A DNA stretch of 64,000 bases from Rhodopseudomonas pseudopalustris (GTDB lineage: Bacteria; Pseudomonadota; Alphaproteobacteria; Rhizobiales; Xanthobacteraceae), in assembly GCF_900110435.1 (NCBI RefSeq), contig NZ_FODT01000006.1, forward strand, positions 62,001 to 126,000. Reading direction: 5' to 3'. How positions within the stretch are numbered: the stretch's first letter is position 1; each line of letters starts with the position of its first letter. This document shows positions 1 through 8,851 of the stretch, piece by piece. A program made the position numbers and the translations under genes. Below the pieces are notes generated by a model that was not told the origin of the DNA, did not search any database, and saw only the letters and a list, made by a program, of their open reading frames with translations.

Positions 1-1
1 G

Positions 2-2341
2 CGCGAGGCGCTCATCGAGAACGCCGAGAAGGCGCGGATCTCGCGAAAGCTCGTCTTGCTCGATGATCACGTCAAACTCGACGTGCCGCTCGACGAGCTC
101 GCGGTGCACGAGCCCGATGCGCGAAAGCTGATCTCGTTTCTCAAGGCGATGGAATTCACCACGCTGACACGGCGGGTCGCCGACTACGCGCAGATCGATC
201 CGTCGGATGTCGAGGCGGAAGCCGCGCTGAAGTCTTCACCTCTCCCGCTTGCGGGGGAGGTCGGCGCGCGTAGCGCGACGGGTGGGGGCACTGCCGCAAG
301 CGGGGACCTGTTTTCGGAGCAAGTGCCCTCACCCCAGCCCTCTCCCGCAGGCGGGAGAGGGAGCGCGCAGCAATCGGGGGAAGGTGGTGCGCTGAACGCC
401 GGGCGTGGGCGCGACGGCAGGCCGGGCGAGGTTCTGTCGCCGCAGATCCTCGCCGCCAGGCGCGCCGAGACCGCGCGAAAAATTCCGGTCGATCGCACCG
501 CATACAAGACGATCCGGACGCTCGACGAATTGCACGGCTGGATCGCACGCATCCACGACGCAGGCTTCGTCGCGGTCGACGCCATCGCGACCTCGATCGA
601 TCCGATGCAGGCGGAGCTTTGCGGCATTGCCCTGGCGCTGGCGCCGAATGATGCGGCCTACATCCCGCTCGGCCATCGTCAGACCGGCGACGGAAGCGGC
701 CTGTTCGCCGCGGGACTCGCGCCCGACCAGCTCGGCGCGCGCGAGGCGCTGGATGCCTTGAAGCCGCTGCTGGAATCCGCCGGCCTCGCCAAGATCGGCT
801 TCAACATCAAGTTCACCGCAGTGTTGCTGGCGCAGCACGGCATCACGTTGCGCAACATCGACGATCTGCAGCTGATGTCCTACGCGCTCGACGCCGGCCG
901 CGGCAGCCACGGACTCGATGCGCTGAGCGAGAGCAATCTCGGCCACACCCTGCACGCGCTCGGCGAACTCACCGGCAGCGGCAAGGCAAAGATCGGTTTC
1001 GATCAGGTGCCGATCGAGCGCGCCACCGAATATGCGGGCGAGCGCGCCGACGTGGCGCTGCGGCTCTGGCGGGTGCTGAAGCCGCGGCTGGTCGCCGAGC
1101 GGATGATGGCGGTTTACGAGACGCTGGAGCGGCCATTGGTCGGCGTGCTGGCGCGGATGGAACGGCGCGGCATCTCGATCGATCGAAGCGTGCTGTCGCG
1201 GCTGTCGGCCGATTTCGCCCAGACCGCGGCGCGGATCGAAGCGGAGATTCGCGAACTCGCCGGCGAAGACATCAACATCGGCAGCCCGAAGCAGCTCGGC
1301 GACATCCTGTTCGGCAAGATGGGGCTGCCGGGCGGCAGCAAGACCAAGACCGGCGCATGGTCGACCTCGGCGCAGGTGCTCGACGAACTCGCCGAACAGG
1401 GCCACGAATTTCCAAGGAAGATTCTCGACTGGCGGCAGGTGAGCAAGCTGCGCTCGACCTACACCGACGCGCTGCCGAACTACGTGCATCCGCAGACGCA
1501 ACGGGTCCACACCACTTACGCGCTCGCCGCCACCACCACCGGCCGGCTGTCGTCGAACGAGCCGAATTTGCAGAACATCCCGGTGCGCACCGAGGACGGC
1601 CGCAAGATTCGCCGCGCCTTCATCGCATCGCCGGGCTACAAACTGGTGTCGGCGGACTACTCGCAGATCGAGCTACGATTGCTGTCCGAGGTCGCCGAGG
1701 TGCCGGCGCTGCGCAAGGCGTTCCAGGACGGCATCGACATCCACGCCATGACCGCGTCGGAAATGTTCGGCGTGCCGGTCGAGGGCATGCCGTCGGAGAT
1801 CCGCCGCCGCGCCAAGGCGATCAATTTCGGCATCATCTACGGCATCTCGGCGTTCGGCCTCGCCAACCAGCTCGGCATCCCGCGCGAGGAGGCCGGCGCC
1901 TATATCAAGCGCTACTTCGAGCGCTTCCCCGGCATCCGCGCCTATATGGACGAGACCCGCGATTTCTGCCGGGCCCACGGCTATGTCGAGACGCTGTTCG
2001 GCCGCAAATGTCACTACCCGGACATCAAGGCGTCGAACCCGTCGATCCGTGCCTTCAACGAACGCGCCGCGATCAACGCCCGGCTGCAGGGCTCCGCCGC
2101 CGACATCATCCGCCGCGCCATGGTGCGGATGGAGGACGCGCTGGCGGAGAAGAAGCTCAGCGCGCAGATGCTGCTGCAGGTCCACGACGAACTGATCTTC
2201 GAAGTGCCCGACGACGAGGTCGCCGCGACGCTGCCGGTGGTCCGGCACGTGATGCAGGACGCGCCGTTCCCGGCGGTGCTGCTCAACGTGCCGCTGCAGG
2301 TCGACGCCCGCGCCGCGGACAATTGGGACGAGGCGCATTGA
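2..2341 (+). CDS. polA: DNA polymerase I, C-terminal 779 residues (5' end outside window)
   Basis: Repair and Okazaki-processing DNA polymerase. The frame is open from the first bases of the window, so the N-terminal 5' nuclease lies mostly outside. Polymerase motif A (DYSQIELR), motif B (RRRAKAINFGIIYG) and motif C (QVHDELIFEV) are intact. The 3'-5' exonuclease domain is present in fold-length but its metal ligands look lost: the DxE motif reads DAI (codons 578-586), the motif II Asp is Thr (815-817) and the YxxxD Asp is Arg (1043-1045). Between the 5' nuclease and exonuclease domains sits an in-frame palindromic repeat (239-361) of the kind found elsewhere between genes. The downstream neighbour is pyrE on the same strand, 321 bp away, separated by another copy of that repeat. 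Identification is certain; loss of proofreading is an inference from the missing residues. Confidence 0.97.
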   Translation, partial: REALIENAEKARISRKLVLLDDHVKLDVPLDELAVHEPDARKLISFLKAMEFTTLTRRVADYAQIDPSDVEAEAALKSSPLPLAGEVGARSATGGGTAASGDLFSEQVPSPQPSPAGGRGSAQQSGEGGALNAGRGRDGRPGEVLSPQILAARRAETARKIPVDRTAYKTIRTLDELHGWIARIHDAGFVAVDAIATSIDPMQAELCGIALALAPNDAAYIPLGHRQTGDGSGLFAAGLAPDQLGAREALDALKPLLESAGLAKIGFNIKFTAVLLAQHGITLRNIDDLQLMSYALDAGRGSHGLDALSESNLGHTLHALGELTGSGKAKIGFDQVPIERATEYAGERADVALRLWRVLKPRLVAERMMAVYETLERPLVGVLARMERRGISIDRSVLSRLSADFAQTAARIEAEIRELAGEDINIGSPKQLGDILFGKMGLPGGSKTKTGAWSTSAQVLDELAEQGHEFPRKILDWRQVSKLRSTYTDALPNYVHPQTQRVHTTYALAATTTGRLSSNEPNLQNIPVRTEDGRKIRRAFIASPGYKLVSADYSQIELRLLSEVAEVPALRKAFQDGIDIHAMTASEMFGVPVEGMPSEIRRRAKAINFGIIYGISAFGLANQLGIPREEAGAYIKRYFERFPGIRAYMDETRDFCRAHGYVETLFGRKCHYPDIKASNPSIRAFNERAAINARLQGSAADIIRRAMVRMEDALAEKKLSAQMLLQVHDELIFEVPDDEVAATLPVVRHVMQDAPFPAVLLNVPLQVDARAADNWDEAH
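239..361 (+). repeat. Family A palindromic repeat, copy 1, inside polA
   Basis: Two GC-rich palindromes (239-260 and 338-361), both of the CTCCCGC...GCGGGAG type, bracket a short spacer. This copy is read in frame as a Pro/Ser/Gly/Ala-rich linker ([13 protein letters not shown] ... PSPQPSPAGGRG). The span between palindrome ends is 123 bp, a multiple of three. The other five copies in the window are all intergenic. Confidence 0.85.
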
Positions 2342-2393
2342 GCTTCCGCTTGATGCCTCTCGTCGCCGCCGCCTCTCGACGCGCACAGAGTAC

Positions 2394-2523
2394 CCCCTCT
2401 CCCGCTTGCGAGAGAGGGCCGGGGTGAGGGCGAGCCGAGCACTGAGTCAGCAATCCGTTGAAAGTCAGCTTCCCCCACCCGGATCGCTGACGCGATCCGA
2501 CCTCCCCCGCAAGCGGGAGAGGT
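2394..2523 (-). repeat. Family A palindromic repeat, copy 2
   Basis: Lies between polA and pyrE in the inverse orientation relative to copy 1. It keeps the CCGGGGTGAGGG arm, the CCACCCGGATCG block and both CTCCCGC/GCGGGAG palindromes. It fills most of the 321-bp gap between polA and pyrE; the remainder shows no recognisable gene. Confidence 0.85.
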
Positions 2524-2662
2524 TGCGCCCTGCCGGTTGCGGGGCTTGCATCGGAGAGCTACGCGAGGCCCCTCCCTCAACCGCGAATACCGCCACCGCG
2601 CCGCTGGCTTCGCTCGCGGCCGGCGGCTAGATTGCGGCCGGTCAACCTCAGAGAGTCCGCCC

Positions 2663-3226
2663 GTGTCCAAATCCGCGTCCCGCGCCCGCCTTGCCGACAT
2701 CATCCGCAACCGCTCATTCGGCCGCGGCGAGATCACGCTGGCCTCCGGCCGCAAGAGCGATTTCTATTTCAATCTGAAGCCGACGATGCTCGATCCCGAG
2801 GGCGCGGCGCTGCTGGCGGAACTGACCTACGAGGCGCTGCGCGACGAACAGGTCGATTTCATCGGCGGGCTGGAAATGGGCGCGGTGCCTCTAGCCGGCG
2901 CGATCGCGCAATTGTCGTGGCTGAAGAACCATCCGATCGCGGCGTTCTTCGTGCGCAAGAAGCCGAAGGAGCACGGGGCAAAGCTCGCAATCGAAGGGCT
3001 GGCGAAAGGCGAGAGCCTCGCCGGCAAGCGCTGCGTCATCGTCGAGGACGTCACCACCACCGGCGGCTCGGCGATCAAGGCGGTCGAAGCGGTACGTGAG
3101 TCCGGCGCGGAGATCGTGCTGGTGCTGACCATGGTGGACCGCGAGGAAGGCGCTACCGAAGCCTTCGCCGAAGCCGGGCTGCCATTCCGCTCGCTGTACA
3201 AGGCCAGCGAGTTTCTTAATCGCTGA
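2663..3226 (+). CDS. pyrE: Orotate phosphoribosyltransferase
   Basis: Transfers phosphoribose from PRPP to orotate to give OMP in pyrimidine synthesis (cytosolic). It has 187 residues, the usual length for the alphaproteobacterial enzyme. The PRPP-binding signature [13 protein letters not shown] is present around residues 128-140, and the FxLxSGxxSxFYFN region is recognisable near the N-terminus ([12 protein letters not shown]). A GTG start at 2663 is chosen because it gives the family's N-terminus; the frame is open further upstream but that part runs into repeat-derived sequence. Monocistronic as far as can be seen. Confidence 0.93.
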   Translation: MSKSASRARLADIIRNRSFGRGEITLASGRKSDFYFNLKPTMLDPEGAALLAELTYEALRDEQVDFIGGLEMGAVPLAGAIAQLSWLKNHPIAAFFVRKKPKEHGAKLAIEGLAKGESLAGKRCVIVEDVTTTGGSAIKAVEAVRESGAEIVLVLTMVDREEGATEAFAEAGLPFRSLYKASEFLNR

Positions 3227-3321
3227 CGCGGAGCACCCGCAGAAACCGCGCGTTTACCATCCCGCACTAAAGTGACCGGTGTCGCGGCTTTGCCGCACGA
3301 TCGCGTCGGGTGGAGTGAGCG

Positions 3322-4125
3322 TTGCGTCAAGTGTTTGAAATGCTGCGCCTTCAGCGCTCAGCCGCGCTCGCCGCGGCGCTATTTGTCGGGACCCCGGTGG
3401 CGCTGATCCCGGCGCCCGCCTCCGCGCAGAACATCCTCGAAATGCTGTTCGGCGGCGCCGGCCCGCAGCGGCCGCAACAGCGCAGCGCGCCGGCGCAGGC
3501 GAGTTTCTTTGCCGATCCGTTCGGACTCAATCAGCAGGCGGCACCGCCGCCGGCGCCGCGTCAGGTCGCCTCGGGCGGCGGGCCTGCGTTCTGTGTCCGC
3601 AGCTGCGACGGCAAGTATTTTCCGCTGCAGGCGCGCGGCGGCGCGACGCCAGCGCAGATGTGTCAGGCGTTCTGCCCGGCCGGCAACGCCAAGGTGTATT
3701 ACGGCAGCCATATCGACAGCGCGACGGCGAGCAACGGCCAGCGCTATGCCGACAGCGAAAACGCCTTCGCCTATCGCAAGGCGCTGAAGGCCGACTGCAC
3801 CTGCAACGGCCGCAACCCGGCCGGCCTCGCGCCGGTCGATCTGTCGCTCGACACCTCGCTGCGCCCCGGCGACATCGTCGCCACCGCGACCGGGCTCGCC
3901 GCCTATAATGGCGTCCGCCTCGGCGCCGAGCAGACCCCCGATTTCACCCCGGTCGCCGATTATCCCGGGTTGACCACGCAGATTCGCGCCCGGCTCGGCG
4001 AGATGAAAGTTGCGCCGGTCAATGCCGAACTGATCGCCGAACAAGTGCCGGTGGTCGCCCACGACGTCTCGCTGCCGATCGCCTCGCCGAAGCCCGTGCA
4101 GGGCCGGCGTGCGGCGGTAGACTGA
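3322..4125 (+). CDS. DUF2865 family secreted protein
   Basis: 267 residues with a clear signal peptide (hydrophobic stretch about residues 12-28, cleavage after an AxA near PASAQ). A Gln/Pro-rich linker follows, then a Cys-containing domain starting FCVRSCDGKYFPLQ and including CQAFCPAG and a DCTCNGRNP motif. This layout is that of DUF2865, a family of unknown function common in Rhizobiales, probably periplasmic or surface located. The TTG at 3322 follows a GGAGTGAG ribosome site; a GTG at 3331 or ATG at 3340 would also keep the signal peptide. No functional inference is safe beyond export; the six or more cysteines suggest disulphides. Confidence 0.75.
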   Translation: MRQVFEMLRLQRSAALAAALFVGTPVALIPAPASAQNILEMLFGGAGPQRPQQRSAPAQASFFADPFGLNQQAAPPPAPRQVASGGGPAFCVRSCDGKYFPLQARGGATPAQMCQAFCPAGNAKVYYGSHIDSATASNGQRYADSENAFAYRKALKADCTCNGRNPAGLAPVDLSLDTSLRPGDIVATATGLAAYNGVRLGAEQTPDFTPVADYPGLTTQIRARLGEMKVAPVNAELIAEQVPVVAHDVSLPIASPKPVQGRRAAVD

Positions 4126-4141
4126 GCGCAGACTTTCACCG

Positions 4142-4252
4142 CGTCATTTCGGGGCGCTCGCAAAGCGAGCAAACCCGGAATCTCGAAGTTCAGACATCCA
4201 GAGCATCTCGGGATTCCGGGTTCGCGAGCTGCGCTCGCGCCCCGGAATGACG
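4142..4252. repeat. Family B palindromic repeat, copy 1
   Basis: A 111-bp element with near-complementary ends (CGTCATTTCGGGGCGC at the left and GCGCCCCGGAATGACG at the right). It contains two nested inverted repeats around AACCCGGAATC and GATTCCGGGTT. It sits between the DUF2865 gene and the converging 4273-4704 gene; the second copy is at 9849-9948. Confidence 0.8.
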
Positions 4253-4272
4253 CGCGTGTTGCAGACGGGCGC

Positions 4273-4704
4273 TCAGCGCCCGACAATGACGCCGATCACA
4301 TTGGACGCGGCGAGGTAGGTCTCTTCGATCCTGGCACGCGCCGCGGCGCGGTTCTCCGGCGTCAGCAGGCCGCGCTTTTCAGCGAGGATCATCCAGCAAT
4401 AGCCCCACCAGTCGGTCAGCATCCCGCTGTCGTCGACGAGATCATAGCCATGCTCGGCCGCGAAGATCCGCGCGGTGGCTTCGTCCAGCGTGTCGAGCCA
4501 GGCCAGATCGTCCGCGTCGAACATCTGGTCGCAGAGGTCGTCCGGTGAATAGCCCCAGATCGACAGGCAGACCGCGTTGAATTCACGGTCGAGCTGGTCG
4601 TCGTCGATCCACTGCCGCCGCGCGAGCTGATGCAGTCGCGACAGCGACCGCGCGAAATCGGCAATCCGGGTCAGAGCCATCTGATCGAAGGCGATTGTGG
4701 ACAT
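4273..4704 (-). CDS. Hypothetical acidic protein (143 aa)
   Basis: Not recognised. It encodes 143 residues with no signal peptide or membrane segment. The middle is acidic (DDLCDQMFDADDLAWLD) and Trp/Tyr-rich (LTDWWGYCWMILAEK). The ATG at 4704 is preceded by a GAGGACT ribosome site 5-6 bases upstream; the frame also runs on to 4764 without such support. Codon bias resembles neighbouring real genes. It is divergent from glgP across an AT-rich 400-bp gap. Likely a cytosolic conserved protein of unknown role. Confidence 0.65.
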   Translation of the reverse strand: MSTIAFDQMALTRIADFARSLSRLHQLARRQWIDDDQLDREFNAVCLSIWGYSPDDLCDQMFDADDLAWLDTLDEATARIFAAEHGYDLVDDSGMLTDWWGYCWMILAEKRGLLTPENRAAARARIEETYLAASNVIGVIVGR

Positions 4705-5105
4705 GTAGTCCTCGCAAGCTGGGACAAACCATAGATATTGTAGCGCCACGCGCCGAATCATCATGATATATCAACAGCTTGTAAATTTGTTCTTAATTTG
4801 TTCTATTTCCAAAAATCCGCGCGGCTGTCGCAGCGAGATCGACGCGGCGAGCCGGAAGTCGCACGGCTGCGGCGATCACAATGACGATCACATTGGCACT
4901 CGCCGCGCTCATCACCGCGCCGCGTCATCATCCGGACGGCAATCTGTGCAACGAAGCAGCCGCGCTTGGTCGGCAAGAGATCGCCAAAACGCGAGTTTTG
5001 CACAAAACCAAGGCATCGCGCCGCAACGATGCACTCGTCATGGGTTTCGGACCCGCGCTATTGTTTGTATGTTCGGAACTTACAAAGCCCTTATAGGATC
5101 ATCAT
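4705..5105. other. Intergenic region between divergent genes
   Basis: 400 bp between the 4273-4704 gene and glgP. It is clearly more AT-rich than its surroundings at 4762-4815 and 5058-5105, as expected for promoters of both genes. I see no convincing gene, RNA or riboswitch in it. Confidence 0.5.
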
Positions 5106-7622
5106 TTGCCAGTGCAGTCCGTGTTCGAGAAGCTTCAGCAACAACAGCCGCCGATCGATGAGCTGGCGCTCTCCGAGATCAAGAGTGCCATTCTGGCGAA
5201 GCTGACGCTTGTGATCGGCAAGGCGGCGACGCAGGCGACCAAGCACGACTGGTACAAAGCCTCGGCGCTGGCGCTGCGCGACCGCATCGTGCACCGCTGG
5301 CTTGTTTCGGAAAAGGAGAGCTACGACGCCGGCCGCAAGCGGGTGTATTACCTCTCGCTGGAGTTCCTGATCGGCCGGCTGTTCACCGATGCACTGAACA
5401 ATATGGGCCTGCTCGCGCAGTACGCCGCTGCGCTCGGCGACCTCGGCGTCGGCCTCAACGATCTGCGCAAATGCGAGCCCGACGCGGCGCTGGGCAATGG
5501 CGGCCTCGGCCGGCTTGCCGCCTGCTTCATGGAAAGCATGGCGACGCTGGAGATCCCGGCCTTCGGCTACGGCATCCGCTACGATTACGGCCTGTTCCGG
5601 CAGATCATCAATCATGGCTGGCAGCAGGAATTCCCGGACGAGTGGCTGTCTTTCGGCAACCCCTGGGAGCTGCAGCGGCCCGAGGTCGTTTATCAGGTGA
5701 AGTTCGGCGGCAGCGTCGAGCAAGTCACCGACGCCAAGGGGCTGACGCGGGCGGTGTGGACACCGGTCGAAACGGTGCAGGCGATGGCGTACGACACGCC
5801 GATCGTCGGCTGGCGCGGCGAGCACGTCAATGCGCTGCGGCTTTGGTCGGCGCGAGCGCCCGATCCGATGCTGATCGACGTGTTCAACACCGGCGACTAT
5901 CTCGGCGCCACCGCCCACGAGGCGCGCGCCGAGGCGATCTGCAAATTCCTCTATCCTAACGACGAGAGCGCCGCCGGCCGCGAATTACGGCTGCGGCAGG
6001 AGTATTTCTTCGTCTCCGCCTCGCTGCAGGATCTGATCCAGCGGCATCTCGACTCCGACGGGCAGATCCGCAGCCTCGCCAAGAGGGCTGCGATCCAGCT
6101 CAACGACACCCATCCGAGTCTCGCCGTTACCGAGCTGATGCGGCTATTGGTCGACGTCCATCATTTGCGCTGGGACGACGCCTGGCAGATCACAATTGCG
6201 ACGCTCAGCTACACCAACCACACGCTGCTGCCGGAGGCGCTGGAGACCTGGCCGCTCGACCTGTTCGAGCGCACGCTTCCACGGCATCTCCAGATCATCT
6301 ACCGCATCAACGAGGCGCATCTCGCGCTCGCCGAGGTGCGCTGCCCCGGCGACATCGAGTTCCGCGCGTCGGTGTCGCTGATCGACGAGAGAGGCGGGCG
6401 CCGCGTCCGGATGGGCCACCTCGCCTTCATCGGCTCGCACCGGATCAACGGCGTGTCGGCGATGCATTCCGACCTGATGCAAGAGACCGTGTTTCACGAT
6501 CTCAATCATCTCTATCCCGGCCGCATCACCAACAAGACCAACGGCATCACCTTCCGGCGCTGGCTGACGCTGGCGAATCCGGGGCTGACCAATCTGGTGC
6601 GCGCGGCCTGCGGCGACGAGGTGCTCGACGATCCGACCCAGCTGCAGCGCCTCGAGGCGTTCGCCGGCGACAGCGCGTTCCAGCAGCAGTTCCGTTCGGT
6701 CAAGCACCGCAACAAGATCGCGCTGGCGCGGCTGATCAGCGAGCGCAACGGCGTCCGGATCGATCCGGGCGCGCTTTTCGACGTGCAGATCAAGCGCATC
6801 CACGAATACAAGCGGCAACTGCTCAACGTGCTCGAGACCGTGGCGCTGTATCACGCGATCAAGGACGAGCCGAACCGCGACTGGGTGCCGCGGGTCAAGA
6901 TCTTCGCCGGCAAGGCGGCGGCGAGCTACCGCTACGCCAAGCTGATCATCAAGCTGATCAACGACATCGCCGAGGTGATCAACAACGACGAATCGATCGG
7001 CGGCAAGCTGAAGGTGGTGTTCCTCGCCGACTACAATGTCAGCCTCGCCGAAGTGATCATCCCCGCCGCCGATCTGTCGGAACAGATCTCGACCGCCGGC
7101 ATGGAAGCCTCGGGCACCGGCAACATGAAGCTGGCGCTCAACGGCGCGCTGACGATCGGCACGCTGGACGGCGCCAATATCGAAATCCGTGATCACGTCG
7201 GCGCGGAGAACATCGCGATCTTCGGCATGGAAGCGCTCGAAGTGGTGGCGCGGCGCGCCCAGGGGCTCGACGCCAACGACGTCGTCAGCCGCTCGCCGCA
7301 ACTCGCCCGCGCCATCCGCGCGATCGACGCCGGCGCGTTCTCACCCGACGATCCGGCGCGGTTCGCCTCGGTCGCGCACGCGCTGCGGCATCTCGACCAC
7401 TATATGGTCAGCGCCGATTTCGACAGCTACTACGAAGCCCAGCGCGGCATCGACGCGCGCTGGCGCGCCGGCTCCGCTTGGACCCGCGCCGGCATCCTCA
7501 ACGTCGCGCGAATGGCATGGTTCTCCTCGGACCGCACCATCCGCGAATACGCCGAGGACATCTGGGACGTGCCCACCCGCCACGCGACGCAGCCCTCGCC
7601 GGCACGGCGCGCGAAGGGATAG
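5106..7622 (+). CDS. glgP: Glycogen/starch/alpha-glucan phosphorylase
   Basis: Phosphorolyses alpha-1,4-glucan to glucose-1-phosphate with pyridoxal phosphate (GT35 family). 838 residues matches the usual 800-850. The PLP region EASGTGNMKLALNGALTIG holds the Schiff-base lysine at about residue 675. Other visible family blocks are EFLIGR, GNGGLGRLAACFMES, TIATLSYTNHTLLPEALE and NKTNGITFRRWL. The start is TTG 5106 (GTG 5112 is an alternative); the ATG-poor 5' end gives no stronger choice. No other glycogen genes lie adjacent. Downstream is a family A repeat. Confidence 0.96.
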   Translation: MPVQSVFEKLQQQQPPIDELALSEIKSAILAKLTLVIGKAATQATKHDWYKASALALRDRIVHRWLVSEKESYDAGRKRVYYLSLEFLIGRLFTDALNNMGLLAQYAAALGDLGVGLNDLRKCEPDAALGNGGLGRLAACFMESMATLEIPAFGYGIRYDYGLFRQIINHGWQQEFPDEWLSFGNPWELQRPEVVYQVKFGGSVEQVTDAKGLTRAVWTPVETVQAMAYDTPIVGWRGEHVNALRLWSARAPDPMLIDVFNTGDYLGATAHEARAEAICKFLYPNDESAAGRELRLRQEYFFVSASLQDLIQRHLDSDGQIRSLAKRAAIQLNDTHPSLAVTELMRLLVDVHHLRWDDAWQITIATLSYTNHTLLPEALETWPLDLFERTLPRHLQIIYRINEAHLALAEVRCPGDIEFRASVSLIDERGGRRVRMGHLAFIGSHRINGVSAMHSDLMQETVFHDLNHLYPGRITNKTNGITFRRWLTLANPGLTNLVRAACGDEVLDDPTQLQRLEAFAGDSAFQQQFRSVKHRNKIALARLISERNGVRIDPGALFDVQIKRIHEYKRQLLNVLETVALYHAIKDEPNRDWVPRVKIFAGKAAASYRYAKLIIKLINDIAEVINNDESIGGKLKVVFLADYNVSLAEVIIPAADLSEQISTAGMEASGTGNMKLALNGALTIGTLDGANIEIRDHVGAENIAIFGMEALEVVARRAQGLDANDVVSRSPQLARAIRAIDAGAFSPDDPARFASVAHALRHLDHYMVSADFDSYYEAQRGIDARWRAGSAWTRAGILNVARMAWFSSDRTIREYAEDIWDVPTRHATQPSPARRAKG

Positions 7623-7980
7623 CAGGAACGCTTTTGGTTGAGGAGCGCGGGGCTTGCAGCCGCGCTCACGTCATCGGACAGCGCAACCTCCCGCTTGCGG
7701 GGGAGGTCGGATCGCGCGGCGATCCGGGAGGGGAAGCGCTCTCGCAGCATCGCCGGGTCAGTGCTCGGCTCGCCCTCACCCCAACCGTCTCCCGTAAGCG
7801 GGAGAGGGAGCAGAAGGCGCGCGCATTTTACATCGATGCTTCCCAGCCAAGCGGAGGGGAGCATCGCGACAGCCACTCGCCCATCACATGATGATCGACA
7901 GCCATTGCGCTGACCCGCGGCGCGGGGCAAGTTGCGCTGGGCAGAGCCGGACAAGACCAATAAGAAACAAGGGAGAGACC
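7623..7980. other. Intergenic region with repeat
   Basis: 358 bp between glgP and the thioesterase gene. It holds family A copy 3 (7685-7808) and, just before the next gene, a GGGAGAGACC ribosome site (7971-7980). Nothing else is recognisable. Confidence 0.6.
7685..7808 (+). repeat. Family A palindromic repeat, copy 3
   Basis: Same arrangement and orientation as copy 1: a left palindrome with CTCCCGCTTGCGGGGGAG, a GATCGCGCGGCGATCC inner palindrome, about 50 bp of variable sequence, GCCCTCACCCC, and a right palindrome ending GCGGGAGAGGG. Confidence 0.85.
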
Positions 7981-8814
7981 ATGGACGCCAAGGTAGAGCA
8001 TCAGCCGCATCCGTTCGACGCCGCGACGCAGGTCGAATGCACCGACGGGCGCTGGCGCGGGGCGACCAGCGACGACTATCACGCCTTCGTCGGCCAGTTC
8101 GGCGGCGCCACAACGGCGACGCTGCTGCGGGCGCTGATGGCGCATCCCGACCGCGCCGGCGATCCGTTGGCGCTGACTGTGAATTTTTGCGCGCCGGTTT
8201 CGAACGGCGCATTCGATCTCGCGCCGCGGCTGGTGAAGGCAACGCGCTCGACCCAGCACTGGTCGATCGACCTCACGCAGCCCGATGTCGGCGTCGCCGC
8301 GTTCGGCACCGCCGTGTTCGCGCAGCGCCGCGAGACCTGGTCGCACCAGCCGGCCGAGAAGCCGCAGACCTCCCATTACGAAGACACGCCGGTGTATTCG
8401 AGGGCCGGCGTTGCCGCCGCCTGGATCCGCCAGTTCGAATTTCGCTTCGCCGAGAATGCACCGAATTTCGGCGGCGCGCCGCATCCGGAGCCGGCGAGCC
8501 CGCATACAAAAGCGTGGATCGGCCACAGCGTACCGCGGGTGATCGATTTGATCTCGCTGTCGGCGATCGCGGATGCGTTCTTTGCGCGGATCTTCCACGT
8601 CCGCGGCGAATTGCTGCCGATCGGAACGGTGTCGATGACGACGTATTTCCACGTCGACGCGGCCGACCTTGCGACCGAGGCCACGACCGCGGTGCTCGGC
8701 GTCGCGGACGCCAACGTTTTTCACAAGAGTTTCAGCGACCAGACCGGGGAACTCTGGTCGGCCAGCGGGCGTTTGCTGGCGACCACGCATCAGATCACCT
8801 ATTTCAAGGCCTGA
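7981..8814 (+). CDS. TesB-like acyl-CoA thioesterase family protein
   Basis: 277 residues matching the double-hotdog thioesterase layout: an N-terminal hotdog with HAFVGQFGGATTATLLRA and LTVNFCAPV, and a C-terminal hotdog with TVSMTTYFHV and a final SGRLLATTHQITYF strand. Such enzymes hydrolyse acyl-CoA to free acid and CoA; the substrate cannot be told. ATG 7981 follows GGGAGAGACC. The arginase gene starts 37 bp downstream on the same strand, so the two may be co-transcribed, although there is no obvious metabolic link. Confidence 0.82.
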   Translation: MDAKVEHQPHPFDAATQVECTDGRWRGATSDDYHAFVGQFGGATTATLLRALMAHPDRAGDPLALTVNFCAPVSNGAFDLAPRLVKATRSTQHWSIDLTQPDVGVAAFGTAVFAQRRETWSHQPAEKPQTSHYEDTPVYSRAGVAAAWIRQFEFRFAENAPNFGGAPHPEPASPHTKAWIGHSVPRVIDLISLSAIADAFFARIFHVRGELLPIGTVSMTTYFHVDAADLATEATTAVLGVADANVFHKSFSDQTGELWSASGRLLATTHQITYFKA

Positions 8815-8851
8815 TCGATCCGTCCCCGCCTCTCTCCGAAAAGGCGCCGCT

